Source: Desulfogranum mediterraneum DSM 13871 (GTDB lineage Bacteria > Desulfobacterota > Desulfobulbia > Desulfobulbales > Desulfobulbaceae). From it: 64,000 nt of DNA. The number at the start of each line of letters is the position of its first letter. Position 1 is the first letter of the stretch. Positions 7,313 through 16,018 of the stretch are shown piece by piece. Below the pieces are notes generated by a model. The model worked only from the letters and a program-made list of their open reading frames with translations. It was not told where the DNA came from and ran no database searches. The DNA lies in assembly GCF_000429965.1 (NCBI RefSeq), contig NZ_KE387004.1, forward strand, positions 313,526 to 377,525, read 5' to 3'. Made by a program: the position numbers and the translations under genes.

Positions 7313-9298
7313 CTAATACTGCCAACGCAGCCCTACGAACCAGCTGATTCCTGGCAGGGGATAGCCCTTGACATAGGCATACTCCTCGTCAAAGAGGTTG
7401 CGGATCTCGCCGCGGAGGGTGAAATCCCCGTAGGTCTCGGACTCCAGGAAACGGTAGGAGGCCACCAGGTCGGCCACGGTGGAGGAGTCGAGCTCTACGA
7501 TGGGGGTGGGAAAGGAGCCGGACTCCCAGTCCTCCACATCCTGCTTACCGCTGTAGGCCAGGTTGAAACGGACCATGGCGCCCTCGCCGTTGTTGACCAC
7601 CAGGCCGGCGGCCAGGTTGGTGCCGCTGACATAGAGCAGGTCCTTGCCGGTCTCCTTATCCTCATACTCGGTGAGGATGGTCATCCCCAGATAGGGCCGT
7701 ACCTCCCAGCTCCAGCTGAAGGGTTCCCCCAGGTCGTAGCTGAGCTCTGCCTCAAAGCCGGCAATGGTGGCATCCCCAAGGTTCTGCCAGCTGCTGGAAC
7801 CGTCGGCCAGGGCGCTGCTGATGATCTTATCCTCAAAATCGGTATGAAAGTAGGTCAGTGCAGCCTGGAGACTGCCCAGGCCATAGTCAAGGCCGCCCTC
7901 ATAGGTTGTGCTCTTTTCCGGATCCAGATCCTGGTTGCCCACGGTCCTGCGGCCAAAGCTGCTAAAATCGGCTGCCAGCTGATCGGCCGAAGGCATCATA
8001 AAGGCCTCGGCATACTGAGCACGCAGCTTCAGCTCGTCGCTGACCATCCAGGCAAGCCCCACCTTGGGGGTGAGACGGGTCTGGTCCTCATCCCGGCCCG
8101 CAGGTTCTTTGACCTCCACCTCGTACCAATCGTAGCGCAGTCCCAGATTGACGGTCAGCCGATCCTCCAGGAGTGCACTCTTGCCCAGGAAGAAGAGCGC
8201 GGGATTGGAGTAGGTGGTTTTTCTGGGAGTCCAGCTGTTCTCCACCTCATAATCAAGCCAGTCAAATCCTGCGGTCAGGGTGGCAAAGGCACAGTCGGCG
8301 GTTAACTGGGCCTGGGCCCCCTGCTGATCGGTCTCGTTGGACGAGGGGATACCGGTGTCCCAGCCCGTGGGGTCAGAACCGATGGGTGATTTCCAACTGT
8401 TCTCATCCTTGCCGAAAAAGTAACGGACCAGCCACTGGTAGCGGTCGTTGAGGGTAGCCCCGCTATAGGTGCCGTCAATGGAGTAGTTCTTCTTATCCGA
8501 GGTGTCGTCCAGGTCATTCTGGCTCAGATAGCCGGGATTACCGGCCTCATCCACCTCAAAACGGTTGACAATGACCCCCAGGCGATTGTTCTCGGAAAAG
8601 GAGTAGCCCAGGTTGGCGCTGAGGCTGCTCTCGTAGTCCACGCCGGTATTGTAAAAACGATCGCCTCCGCCGGTCTCGTAGTCGCCATAGGTCCGCTGGG
8701 TGTAGGCGCCGGCAAAGTCAAAACCCTGCTGCTTGACGGTGCCGCCGATGCTGCCCTCAGCCTGATCAAAAGAACCGCCGCCAGCCTCGACAAAGAGGCT
8801 GTTCTCCGTTCCCCGACGGGTGATCACGTTGACGACCCCGCCCATACCGGCAGAACCGTACTGGACCGCACCCGGTCCCCGGATGATCTCGATCCGCTCC
8901 ACGTTCCTGGTCATCAGCTTGGCCACGTTACCGGTCCCGGCACGGCGACCATCCAACAGCACCAGCACATGCCCCTGCAGATCGTTGCCATGGGTGTCGG
9001 TGCGAAAGCCACGGATACCGATGGCGGTCAGGGCTCCGGGATACTGCTGGACATGCCCCAGCCCCTTTTCGGCGAGCAGCTCACCCACATTGCGACCGGC
9101 AGACTGTGCCAGCTCTTCACGGTTGATCACCGTCAGGTTGGCGCTGACCTCTCTTTGGCTTTCCGCACTGCGGCTGGCAGTCACCACCAACTCGTCGGTC
9201 ATGGCCGGACCGCTTGCCTGCTCTGCGGCCAGCACAGCTTGCGCCTGGCTGCAGAGCAGCACGGGGATGAAAAGAGCGGGATAGTACTTTTTGATCAT
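7313..9298 (-). CDS. TonB-dependent outer membrane receptor, BtuB-like (corrinoid uptake)
   Basis: A 661-residue protein with a signal peptide ending near AVLAAEQA, a TonB box-like DELVVTASRS, and a plug domain with GIRGFRTDTHGNDLQGHVLVL and VERIEIIRGPGAVQYGSAG. A 22-strand type beta-barrel follows, ending in an aromatic residue (LRWQY). It should import a corrinoid across the outer membrane using TonB energy. A very strong ribosome site (GGAGGAGG at 9303-9310) fixes the start at 9298. The long leader contains a cobalamin riboswitch and a terminator, so expression should fall when B12 is plentiful. It is the first gene of the operon with the BtuF-CbiZ fusion and BtuF. BtuB is the best guess from context; the receptor fold itself is certain. 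Confidence 0.9.
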   Translation of the reverse strand: MIKKYYPALFIPVLLCSQAQAVLAAEQASGPAMTDELVVTASRSAESQREVSANLTVINREELAQSAGRNVGELLAEKGLGHVQQYPGALTAIGIRGFRTDTHGNDLQGHVLVLLDGRRAGTGNVAKLMTRNVERIEIIRGPGAVQYGSAGMGGVVNVITRRGTENSLFVEAGGGSFDQAEGSIGGTVKQQGFDFAGAYTQRTYGDYETGGGDRFYNTGVDYESSLSANLGYSFSENNRLGVIVNRFEVDEAGNPGYLSQNDLDDTSDKKNYSIDGTYSGATLNDRYQWLVRYFFGKDENSWKSPIGSDPTGWDTGIPSSNETDQQGAQAQLTADCAFATLTAGFDWLDYEVENSWTPRKTTYSNPALFFLGKSALLEDRLTVNLGLRYDWYEVEVKEPAGRDEDQTRLTPKVGLAWMVSDELKLRAQYAEAFMMPSADQLAADFSSFGRRTVGNQDLDPEKSTTYEGGLDYGLGSLQAALTYFHTDFEDKIISSALADGSSSWQNLGDATIAGFEAELSYDLGEPFSWSWEVRPYLGMTILTEYEDKETGKDLLYVSGTNLAAGLVVNNGEGAMVRFNLAYSGKQDVEDWESGSFPTPIVELDSSTVADLVASYRFLESETYGDFTLRGEIRNLFDEEYAYVKGYPLPGISWFVGLRWQY

Positions 9299-9336
9299 GT
9301 TTCCTCCTCCTTAAAAACATCGGCTGTCCGGGGGAG

Positions 9337-9379
9337 AAAAAAAAATCCCCGGACCAATCGTAGAATAATTGATCCGGGG
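9337..9379 (-). terminator. Intrinsic terminator of the cobalamin riboswitch expression platform
   Basis: In the minus-strand leader a 12-bp stem (9368-9379 with 9347-9358, one G-U pair) and 9-nt loop is followed by nine U (9337-9345). A competing hairpin can form just downstream, because GTCCGGGGGA (9326 onwards on the plus strand) can pair with the same terminator arm. That gives a plausible on/off switch before the receptor start. Confidence 0.75.
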
Positions 9380-9506
9380 ATGCCCTGTTATAATCCACAG
9401 ATGTCACGGCCTAGCTCTTGTCCAGGGAGATAGGCAGGCTGAGCAGCCCCCAGCTTGGTGCTGACGGCTCTGCTCAGGGTGCACCGATAGGGTACACCTT
9501 GTTCTC

Positions 9507-9676
9507 AGGCAGGTCTTCTGACTCACCCCCCCAGGCAACGGCCTTCCCACAGAGATCTGCAGTGGCATCCGAGGTTGCACGGGTTGACTTGCCCGAGGGC
9601 AAGAAGGGGCTTACAGCGGCGGGCCCGTTCCGGAGTTACACCGGATTCCCTTTTCATCCAGCTGGTGGAACCTGAA
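9507..9676 (-). promoter_or_regulatory. Cobalamin (B12) riboswitch
   Basis: Read on the minus strand, the leader holds the conserved B12 elements in order: a GGTTCCACC-type P1/P2 region, GGGAATCCGGTGTAACTCCGG, GGGCCCGCCGCTGTAA, the B12-box GATGCCACTGCAG (9557-9569) and the closing GAAGACCTGCCTGA. This is the canonical cobalamin aptamer. It precedes a terminator hairpin and the TonB receptor start, so B12 binding should end transcription early. Confidence 0.93.
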
Positions 9677-9725
9677 AAATCTGATCAGTCAGGTAAGTTG
9701 AACAACAGTGAATTGTCAAGTTAAA

Positions 9726-9755
9726 TTAACATTTTCTCTTAAAATAAAGTGTCAA
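9726..9755 (-). promoter_or_regulatory. Possible promoter for the riboswitch operon
   Basis: Minus-strand TTGACA (9750-9755) lies 18 nt before a weak TGTTAA box. A second TTGACA is at 9714-9719. The AT-rich stretch stands out from the surrounding DNA, but the -10 box is poor. Confidence 0.35.
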
Positions 9756-9977
9756 CAAACAGCTCCTCTTTCTCCGCCAGGAGAGAAGAAACGGTAAACA
9801 ACCGGGGTAAGATTTGACTTTTCCCCACAAGTAAGCTATCACTTTAAGCGTTATTTCAAAGCGTTACAAGGCAAACCAACAGCGGCAACGGGAAAAAAAT
9901 CCTTGAATCGCAAGGGCTTCATCCCAGAGGTCACCGTTAACAGAGGTGCCCACACCTCGAACCTTAAGAGGTCTGCC

Positions 9978-10378
9978 ATGAACCACCTTGCCCGGGATCC
10001 CAGCAAACCACCCATGCAGTTCAGAGATGCCGAGGGCTCCCTGCGCGGCTTTGAAGTCGACTACCTGGAGGCCATAGCCCCGGCCGCTACGGCCATCGGC
10101 CGGGCGCGGCTCAGAAAATTTGCAACCCTGCCTGAGGCGGTAACCGCCCTGCAGGCAGGAGAGCTGGAGACGCTGACCTGCGACGGTCCACTGGCGGGAC
10201 ACCTGATGCAGGAAGATAAAGGGGCGACATCCAGCTGCTCTTTGTCCTGGAGCAGGAACGCACCAATTACTACGGGATTGTCGTGAGCAAAGGCGACCGG
10301 GCTCTCCGCTCGGTTCAGCAGCAGATCGAGGTTGAACTCCAGAAAAAGTGGTTTTCCAGGCTCCTGAAAATCAACTGA
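9978..10378 (+). pseudogene. Remnant of a family-3 (amino-acid type) periplasmic solute-binding protein
   Basis: Frame one reads KPPMQFRDAEGSLRGFEVDY and EAVTALQAGELETL, typical of SBP_bac_3 proteins. Near 10226-10232 the likeness shifts by one frame and continues as DIQLLFVLEQERTNYYGIVV through KGDRALRSVQQQIEVELQKK to a stop at 10378. There is no signal peptide, and the middle is much shorter than a real binding protein, so it is truncated, internally deleted and frameshifted. The stretch between 9756 and 9977 shows nothing else recognisable. The downstream CsgG-like gene starts 29 nt later. Confidence 0.7.
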
Positions 10379-10407
10379 CCCGAATCCATTGAACAGATAG
10401 GTGAATC

Positions 10408-11319
10408 ATGTCGTGTCTTCGTTTTCCCCCCCGTCTCCTGATGCTGCGCTGCCAGCTGATCGCTCTTGGAGCCATTGGCGGCTTGCTGCTGGCAGCAGGA
10501 ACCGGTCTTGCTGCAGAAAAGCCCACCATAGCCATCAAACCGGCCAAGATCTCCTCCAACGTGTCCTCTTCGGTGAAGAGGTACCTGAACCGGGAAAAAC
10601 TGCTGGCAGAGATGGAGGCCTCCTTTTTGGCTGCCAGGAAATTCCAGGTCGTCAGCCGTGACCAGGACGCACTTCAGGCCATCAGGGAGGAACAGCAGTT
10701 TGCCCAATCAGCCTTAACTGCCGGGGACGCTGCCCGTTCCGGGGCATTGAAAAATGCCGACTACCTAATCCTGCCGGAAGTCTATCGCTTTGCCTTCTAT
10801 GCCAAGACCACCAAGGTCCCCAACCTGCAAAAAAAATATTTCCGCAGGGATTACGGTACCCTGGAAATCAATGCCCAGATCGTGGACACCGCCACCGGCC
10901 AGATAGCCGCCACCTTTTACCTGAAGGACAGCTTTTCCACCGGGGAAACCATGGTGAATAGAAGCGGCGGCGTCCCCAACACCAAACACTTCTCTGACCT
11001 CTGTAAGGCTGTCTCCGCCCAGATGGTGGATCAGTTCCTGGCCCTGGTCTTCCCGGTGGAGATCATCAAGGTCCAACCCGGCAAGGTCTATCTCAACCGG
11101 GGCAGGGACGGCGGCTACCACCCAGGCGATATCCTCCAGGTCTACGAAAAAGGCGAGCTCCTGGTCGATCCCCATACCGGTGAACAGCTGGGCTCTGCCG
11201 AAGAATTTGTCGGTAAGATCAAGGTCAGCAAGGTCAAACCTAAATTCACCATCGCCACCATCTTGGAAGACAAACTTGAGGGCGAAATCAGCGTCGGCTG
11301 CATAGTCCGCAAACAGTAA
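10408..11319 (+). CDS. CsgG/FlgT-like secreted envelope protein (single unit)
   Basis: A 303-residue protein with an N-terminal signal peptide (cleavage near LAAAG...GLAAEK). A CsgG/TolB-like domain follows (FQVVSRDQDALQAIREEQQF; ADYLILPEVYRF), then about 80 residues like the FlgT C-terminal domain (VEIIKVQPGKVYLNRGRDGG and YHPGDILQVYEKG). The same two-part unit is repeated three times in the next gene. It heads an operon-like run with the 969-residue protein, COG3014, YcfL and LpoB genes. Such proteins act at the outer membrane or in flagellar or peptidoglycan-linked assemblies in other bacteria. Its exact partner here is unknown, and no lipobox is seen. Confidence 0.65.
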   Translation: MSCLRFPPRLLMLRCQLIALGAIGGLLLAAGTGLAAEKPTIAIKPAKISSNVSSSVKRYLNREKLLAEMEASFLAARKFQVVSRDQDALQAIREEQQFAQSALTAGDAARSGALKNADYLILPEVYRFAFYAKTTKVPNLQKKYFRRDYGTLEINAQIVDTATGQIAATFYLKDSFSTGETMVNRSGGVPNTKHFSDLCKAVSAQMVDQFLALVFPVEIIKVQPGKVYLNRGRDGGYHPGDILQVYEKGELLVDPHTGEQLGSAEEFVGKIKVSKVKPKFTIATILEDKLEGEISVGCIVRKQ

Positions 11320-11336
11320 ACACCTGGAGAGAGATC

Positions 11337-14246
11337 ATGCCCAAACCATGGAGAGCAAGCTCCTGCCTCATCCTTCTGCTGCTGAGCCTGTTTGCGGCCA
11401 GTTCAGCCCCGGCGACGGTCAGCACAGCAGCCCCCTCCCCTGTTGCTCCAGCCGCAGTTGGTCCGCTTAGGCCGGCCACGATCTCCGTGCTCAGCCATAC
11501 CGACTTTATCCCGGATGCCACCGGGGTCTATGCCCACCGTTCCAGGCAGGGCCGTGACAAGACTCCGCCCTTTGGTGCCGACAACGACCAACACACCGGC
11601 AGTGACCAGGCCTATGACCAGCTTGAGCGAAAGCACGGCTATGATCCTGAGGCCGTGGGCCTGCCTGAACTCCTGGCGGATGTGATCCTGGAACAGCTGG
11701 CCAAGAGCAATCGCTTTCTGCCGGTGGAACGCAAGGCCCTGCGAACCGCGGTCCTGGAACAACGGTTCGGCCAACAGCTGCAAAAGAGTTACCTGGATCG
11801 GACCCTGGATAAGGCCATTGCCGAAATGGACAGCTTTGAAGTCGGCGCAGGGCTGGCCATGCCCTCCACCGTGTCCGGCGCCAAGTATAACGACCTCCTC
11901 CACGACTTCAAGGATCTGGCCACCAGCGTGGGTGCCGACTATCTGGTACTGGGCAACCTCCATCAACTGGGCAGCAGTGTCCAGAACATCACGGTTCCGC
12001 TGAGCGAGCGCAACAGGACGGTCCGGAAAAAGACGGCCAAGGCGAGGTTGCGCCTGCGGGTCATCCAGGCCAGCAGCGGTACCGTCCTGGGCGCCGCCAG
12101 TCTCCAACTCCAGGTGCCGGCCATCCTCCTCAACGGAAGCCCGGAGGAGGGCGAGGACTTTGCCTTCATGGAAGATCTCGGCCAGCAGGCCGCCCGGCAG
12201 ATCCTGGACATCATCTTTCCGGCCAAGGTGGTCAGCCTTGATCCCCTGATCATCTCCAGGGGAAGCAACGATGGCATCCGGGTCGGTGATCGGTTTGGCC
12301 TTATCCGGGAAGGAAAGACCATCAAAGAGAGCTCCGGGGTCGTTATTGGCCACCTGAAACAAGTCCTGGGCAGGGTGGAGGTGATCACCGTCCAGGAGAC
12401 CCTGGCAGTGGTTCAGGCCCTGGAGGGTGCTGATTTTCGCCGGGGAGATCTGGCGGCGCTGGAACTCCAGTCCCCCTCCCCCCAGGTCCCTGCCCCACAA
12501 AACGCCTCGGTACCCTTGCAGTCCTCCTCGACCCTAGGAGTGCAAGGCCGGCCCAGAGTTGCCGTCGGCCTGGTGAAGTGCGGCTCCACGGCAAAGACAG
12601 GCTGCAGCAGCGCTCACATCCCCATCTTCACCGACACCATCATCACCCGCCTGGTGCAAAGTAAACGCTTCACCGTCATCGATCGCCAGGAGGTTGACCA
12701 GCTCCTGGACGAACAGACCGCCCAGGCCCTGGCCGCCAACCGCAACCTGCCTTCGGCCATGGGCAGCCTCAAGGGATGTGACTACCTGCTCATCGGCAGT
12801 CTGCAGAATTTCTCCCAGGAGGAGCAGAACTTCCAGCTGCCCAACTCTTCCAGGGTGATGAAGATGCTCGCTGGCCATGCCGAGGGCAATATCCGACTGG
12901 TGGATGCCCGCAGCGGTGATATCATGGAATCACGCAAGATCAGCCTGAGCCGGCAACTGGAGATCCAGGCCGGAGCAGCCCGGTTGACAGCGGCCCTGGC
13001 CGATGCCTTTGCAGATCAGGTGGTGGCCAACCTGCTCAACGCCGTCTACCCTGTCAAGGTGGCAGCCGTGGCCCCTGACGGTACCATCTACATCAACCGG
13101 GGCAGCGACGGCCGACTCACCAAGGGTGACCGCCTGGAGATTCTTCGTCCCGGTCAGCGGATAACCGACCCTGACACCGGGGTGGAACTGGGAACCATGG
13201 AGACCCGAATGGGAGAGCTGCAGCTCTCCCAGGTGGAGGCAAACCGCAGCCTGGCCACCATCCTGGAGGGAGAGGCGGTACAGGCCGGCGATCTGCTTAA
13301 ACCTGTTTCAGCGACAAGCAAGGAGACGGCCTCCACCAGCCCCGCACGCAGCGGCGGCCTCCTGCCTATAAGCTCGTCAGCTGCCCCCCAGAAACCAGGA
13401 CGGCAAGCGGAGATGTTCGTCAGGGCCACCCTGGCCCTGACGTCTCTGCAGCTCAACGCCCGCCAGACCTTTAAAGACAGTGCCATGATCTCTGCTCTTC
13501 AACAGGGGACCATGGACCAGCTGAGCGATACCCTGGCGGATGCCCTGGACAAGACCCATCGTTTCACCCTGATGGAACGTCGGCAGATCGATCGCCTCCT
13601 GGACGAAAAGGCCTTCCAGGCCATTGCCCGTGGAGCAGATATCCGCCCCTATCTTGCCGAGCTGTCAGGGGCCGACTACCTGGTCCTGGGCGAGCTGACC
13701 AACTTCTACCTCCACCTGCGGAAAGAAAAGGTCCCCTACCTGGATGAATACGAGCTGAGTTCCACCGGCTTTATCGAGGGGAATCTGCGCATCGCCGACA
13801 GCCACAGCAGCGCCATCGTGGCCACAGAAAAAATCAGAATCAAGCAGTTCTATACCAACCTGGGGGTCGAAGAGATTCGAACCAGGCTGATCGATCAGTT
13901 CGTCACTGCGGCAGCTGCCGGCATCATCCAACGGATCTACCCCATCAAGGTGCTGGCAGCCATGGCGGACGGTACCATCTATCTGAACCGGGGTGCTGAC
14001 GCCGGCATCCAGGAGGGGACCACCTTTGCGGTTGAGCGACCAGGCCCGCCTCTGATCGATCCGGACACCGGACTCTCCTTTGGCAGCGCCGAAACCACCA
14101 TCGGCTTCCTGGAAGTCACTGCCGTGGAGGAGGCGCGTTCCCGGGCAAGGATGATAGACGGCGGCCAGACTGCTGCCGGAGATATCCTGCGCCGCCGCGC
14201 CCCTGCCCGGGTAAAAGCGGTAGAAAAAATGCAAGTGGCCTGGTAA
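11337..14246 (+). CDS. Large CsgG/FlgT-like protein with three tandem repeat units
   Basis: A 969-residue secreted protein (signal peptide to about residue 25). It has three copies of a CsgG/TolB-like domain plus a FlgT C-terminal-like domain, at roughly 40-375, 400-680 and 710-965. Each copy has a 'residue-R-F-x-V-I/M-[DE]-R' segment (NRFLPVERKALR, KRFTVIDRQEVD, HRFTLMERRQID), an ADYLVLG-like segment, and a terminal block with INRGSDG or LNRGADAG. Copies 2 and 3 are closest to the upstream single-unit gene, so they probably arose by duplication; copy 1 is the most diverged. It starts 17 nt after the previous stop with a GGAGAG ribosome site. A structural or assembly role in the periplasm or outer membrane is inferred. 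Confidence 0.65.
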   Translation: MPKPWRASSCLILLLLSLFAASSAPATVSTAAPSPVAPAAVGPLRPATISVLSHTDFIPDATGVYAHRSRQGRDKTPPFGADNDQHTGSDQAYDQLERKHGYDPEAVGLPELLADVILEQLAKSNRFLPVERKALRTAVLEQRFGQQLQKSYLDRTLDKAIAEMDSFEVGAGLAMPSTVSGAKYNDLLHDFKDLATSVGADYLVLGNLHQLGSSVQNITVPLSERNRTVRKKTAKARLRLRVIQASSGTVLGAASLQLQVPAILLNGSPEEGEDFAFMEDLGQQAARQILDIIFPAKVVSLDPLIISRGSNDGIRVGDRFGLIREGKTIKESSGVVIGHLKQVLGRVEVITVQETLAVVQALEGADFRRGDLAALELQSPSPQVPAPQNASVPLQSSSTLGVQGRPRVAVGLVKCGSTAKTGCSSAHIPIFTDTIITRLVQSKRFTVIDRQEVDQLLDEQTAQALAANRNLPSAMGSLKGCDYLLIGSLQNFSQEEQNFQLPNSSRVMKMLAGHAEGNIRLVDARSGDIMESRKISLSRQLEIQAGAARLTAALADAFADQVVANLLNAVYPVKVAAVAPDGTIYINRGSDGRLTKGDRLEILRPGQRITDPDTGVELGTMETRMGELQLSQVEANRSLATILEGEAVQAGDLLKPVSATSKETASTSPARSGGLLPISSSAAPQKPGRQAEMFVRATLALTSLQLNARQTFKDSAMISALQQGTMDQLSDTLADALDKTHRFTLMERRQIDRLLDEKAFQAIARGADIRPYLAELSGADYLVLGELTNFYLHLRKEKVPYLDEYELSSTGFIEGNLRIADSHSSAIVATEKIRIKQFYTNLGVEEIRTRLIDQFVTAAAAGIIQRIYPIKVLAAMADGTIYLNRGADAGIQEGTTFAVERPGPPLIDPDTGLSFGSAETTIGFLEVTAVEEARSRARMIDGGQTAAGDILRRRAPARVKAVEKMQVAW

Positions 14247-14290
14247 TCCGGCCACAGCCACGCCTGCAACCCTTCAGCCAGAGGAAGGAG

Positions 14291-15823
14291 ATGGAACCAA
14301 GAGAGACTCAAACCACCGTACTGCAGCCCCGGCAAAGGCTATGGCTCACCGCCCTGGGGGTGATGCTCACCCTCTCCCTCTTGCAGGGGTGCGTACCCAC
14401 CCAGAGCGGCAGGCCTTACCATCGGTCGGCTCAAGCGCAGCAACCATGCTCCTACTATGCCGGTTATTCAAAAAAATACCTGCCCTACCGGCAACAGCTT
14501 GCCGCCGGCCAGTGGGATACCCTGCTCGCCACCCTAACCGCGGAAGAGGAGGCCATTCTGGCCGAGAGCCGGTCTGAACAGAACCTGGCCGATGAACTGC
14601 GGCTGGTGGGTCTCATGGAGCGGGCCTCCCTGGCCCTGCAATCCGGTAATGCCGACAAGTCTCTGAAATACTGTCGGCTTGGTCAGGACCTGATCGAACA
14701 GCGGGAGTCGGAGTCCTACTTCAGTGGGGCCATGAGCAGTGTTGGTTCGGTCTTCACCGACATGGCCGGAGCCGGAGAGTTCGGCCGCTACGAGGCTCCA
14801 GGATATGAGAAGGTGCTGCTCCTGGATATGGCCGCCATGGCCTATCTGCTCAAAGGTGATGATCGAGCCTTCAACGTGGCTCGGCTGGCCGTGCAATGGC
14901 AGGATGAGGAGAAGGAGAAGTTTGAGCAGGAGTTGGAGGAACTGGCCCGGAAAGAGCCGCCGCAAGCCGACGGCAGGGCCAGGGCCCAGAACACCTCCCA
15001 GCGGCTGAGTTCCACCCTGGACCGGGAGTTTGCCAAGTACGACGACCATGCCCTGTCCGTGGCCAACGCCTTTGTCAACCCCTTTGGAGATTACATCACC
15101 GGCATGGTCAACGAGTTCAAGAGCATCAAGATCAAATCCCTGCTCAGTAACGCCCACATCGCCTACAAACAGGCCCTGAAGCTCAACCCCAAGAGCAAGG
15201 TCCTGAAACAGGCGGTCAGGGATACCAAGAGGAAGCGATCTGCCTCACGCCTGATCCACGTGGTGGCCCTGGATGGATTTGTCCCGGAAAAGAAGGTCCT
15301 CTCCATTCCCCTGGAGCACAACCTGGAGGTGGAACTGCCCACCTACGAACCCATCCCCAGCCGGGTCAAGACCATCAAGGTGACCACAGCCAAGGGCAAG
15401 GTCCTGGCCACCCTCTCACCGGTGGCCGATGTGGAGGCCCTGGCCCTGCGACACCAGAAAGATTCCCTGCCGGCCATCCAGGCCATGGTGGTGGCCTCGG
15501 TCATCCGTGATCTCGTGGTGGTGGAGACGGGCAACTCCCTGCTGGGAGGGCTTGGCGGCTTGGTCAGACAGGTGCTGGATGACCACCAGGAACCCGACAC
15601 CACCTCCTGGATGACCCTGCCCAGCAGGGTACTGGCGGCCAGGATCTATCCACCCAAGGGACTTAAGACCTTGAAGATTCAGTCCTACGACCACAAGGGC
15701 AGAAAACTGGCCCAGCAAAAGCTGCGACTGGCCAAGGGCGGCCGCCACTTTGTCCTGGTCAGGAGCATCGACCAATCCATGCACGCCTACCCCAGCAAAA
15801 GCATCTGGTCAGCAAAAAAATAA
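14291..15823 (+). CDS. COG3014-type lipoprotein
   Basis: A 510-residue lipoprotein with a lipobox LLQGC (lipidated Cys34). A helical, TPR-like N-terminal half follows (EKVLLLDMAAMAYLLKGDDR; AFNVARLAVQWQ). A short segment NAFVNPFGDYITGM then leads to a beta-rich C-terminal region. This is the pattern of the COG3014 proteins that often sit beside CsgG-, YcfL- and LpoB-like genes, as they do here. Their role is not established, but the neighbourhood suggests envelope assembly or peptidoglycan control. A GGAAGGAG sequence abuts the ATG directly, unusually close for a ribosome site; AGAGGA just before it may be the functional part. A 145-bp palindromic repeat separates it from ycfL. Confidence 0.75.
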   Translation: MEPRETQTTVLQPRQRLWLTALGVMLTLSLLQGCVPTQSGRPYHRSAQAQQPCSYYAGYSKKYLPYRQQLAAGQWDTLLATLTAEEEAILAESRSEQNLADELRLVGLMERASLALQSGNADKSLKYCRLGQDLIEQRESESYFSGAMSSVGSVFTDMAGAGEFGRYEAPGYEKVLLLDMAAMAYLLKGDDRAFNVARLAVQWQDEEKEKFEQELEELARKEPPQADGRARAQNTSQRLSSTLDREFAKYDDHALSVANAFVNPFGDYITGMVNEFKSIKIKSLLSNAHIAYKQALKLNPKSKVLKQAVRDTKRKRSASRLIHVVALDGFVPEKKVLSIPLEHNLEVELPTYEPIPSRVKTIKVTTAKGKVLATLSPVADVEALALRHQKDSLPAIQAMVVASVIRDLVVVETGNSLLGGLGGLVRQVLDDHQEPDTTSWMTLPSRVLAARIYPPKGLKTLKIQSYDHKGRKLAQQKLRLAKGGRHFVLVRSIDQSMHAYPSKSIWSAKK

Positions 15824-15851
15824 CAGCAGGAAAGCAACCTCTAACAACCAA

Positions 15852-15996
15852 GGGTACCTTGCAAAATTAGATTTTTCGATCAAGGTCAAGGCGCGCGATG
15901 AATTTTACCGCAGGCATACATTTGATATTCCGAGGATATTTTTTTTTGAGCGCAACGACGAAATTGGAAGGAAAAGCATTATTTTAAGGTGGCCCC
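15852..15996 (+). repeat. Imperfect palindromic dispersed repeat, copy 1
   Basis: Starts GGGTACCTTGCAAAATTAGA and ends TTTTAAGGTGGCCCC; the two ends are imperfect inverted repeats of each other. It contains ATTTTTCGATCAAGGTCAAG and a GATATTCCGAGGATA centre. A diverged second copy lies on the opposite strand at 35585-35744. It sits between the COG3014 and ycfL genes, so it interrupts an otherwise compact gene run. Confidence 0.7.
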
Positions 15997-16018
15997 AAAC
16001 CTTACCTTGGAGTGTACC

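Noticed and set aside
9903-10286. Apparent 127-residue intact gene
   Set aside because: Likeness to solute-binding proteins jumps frame near 10230 and core parts are missing, so it is called a pseudogene.
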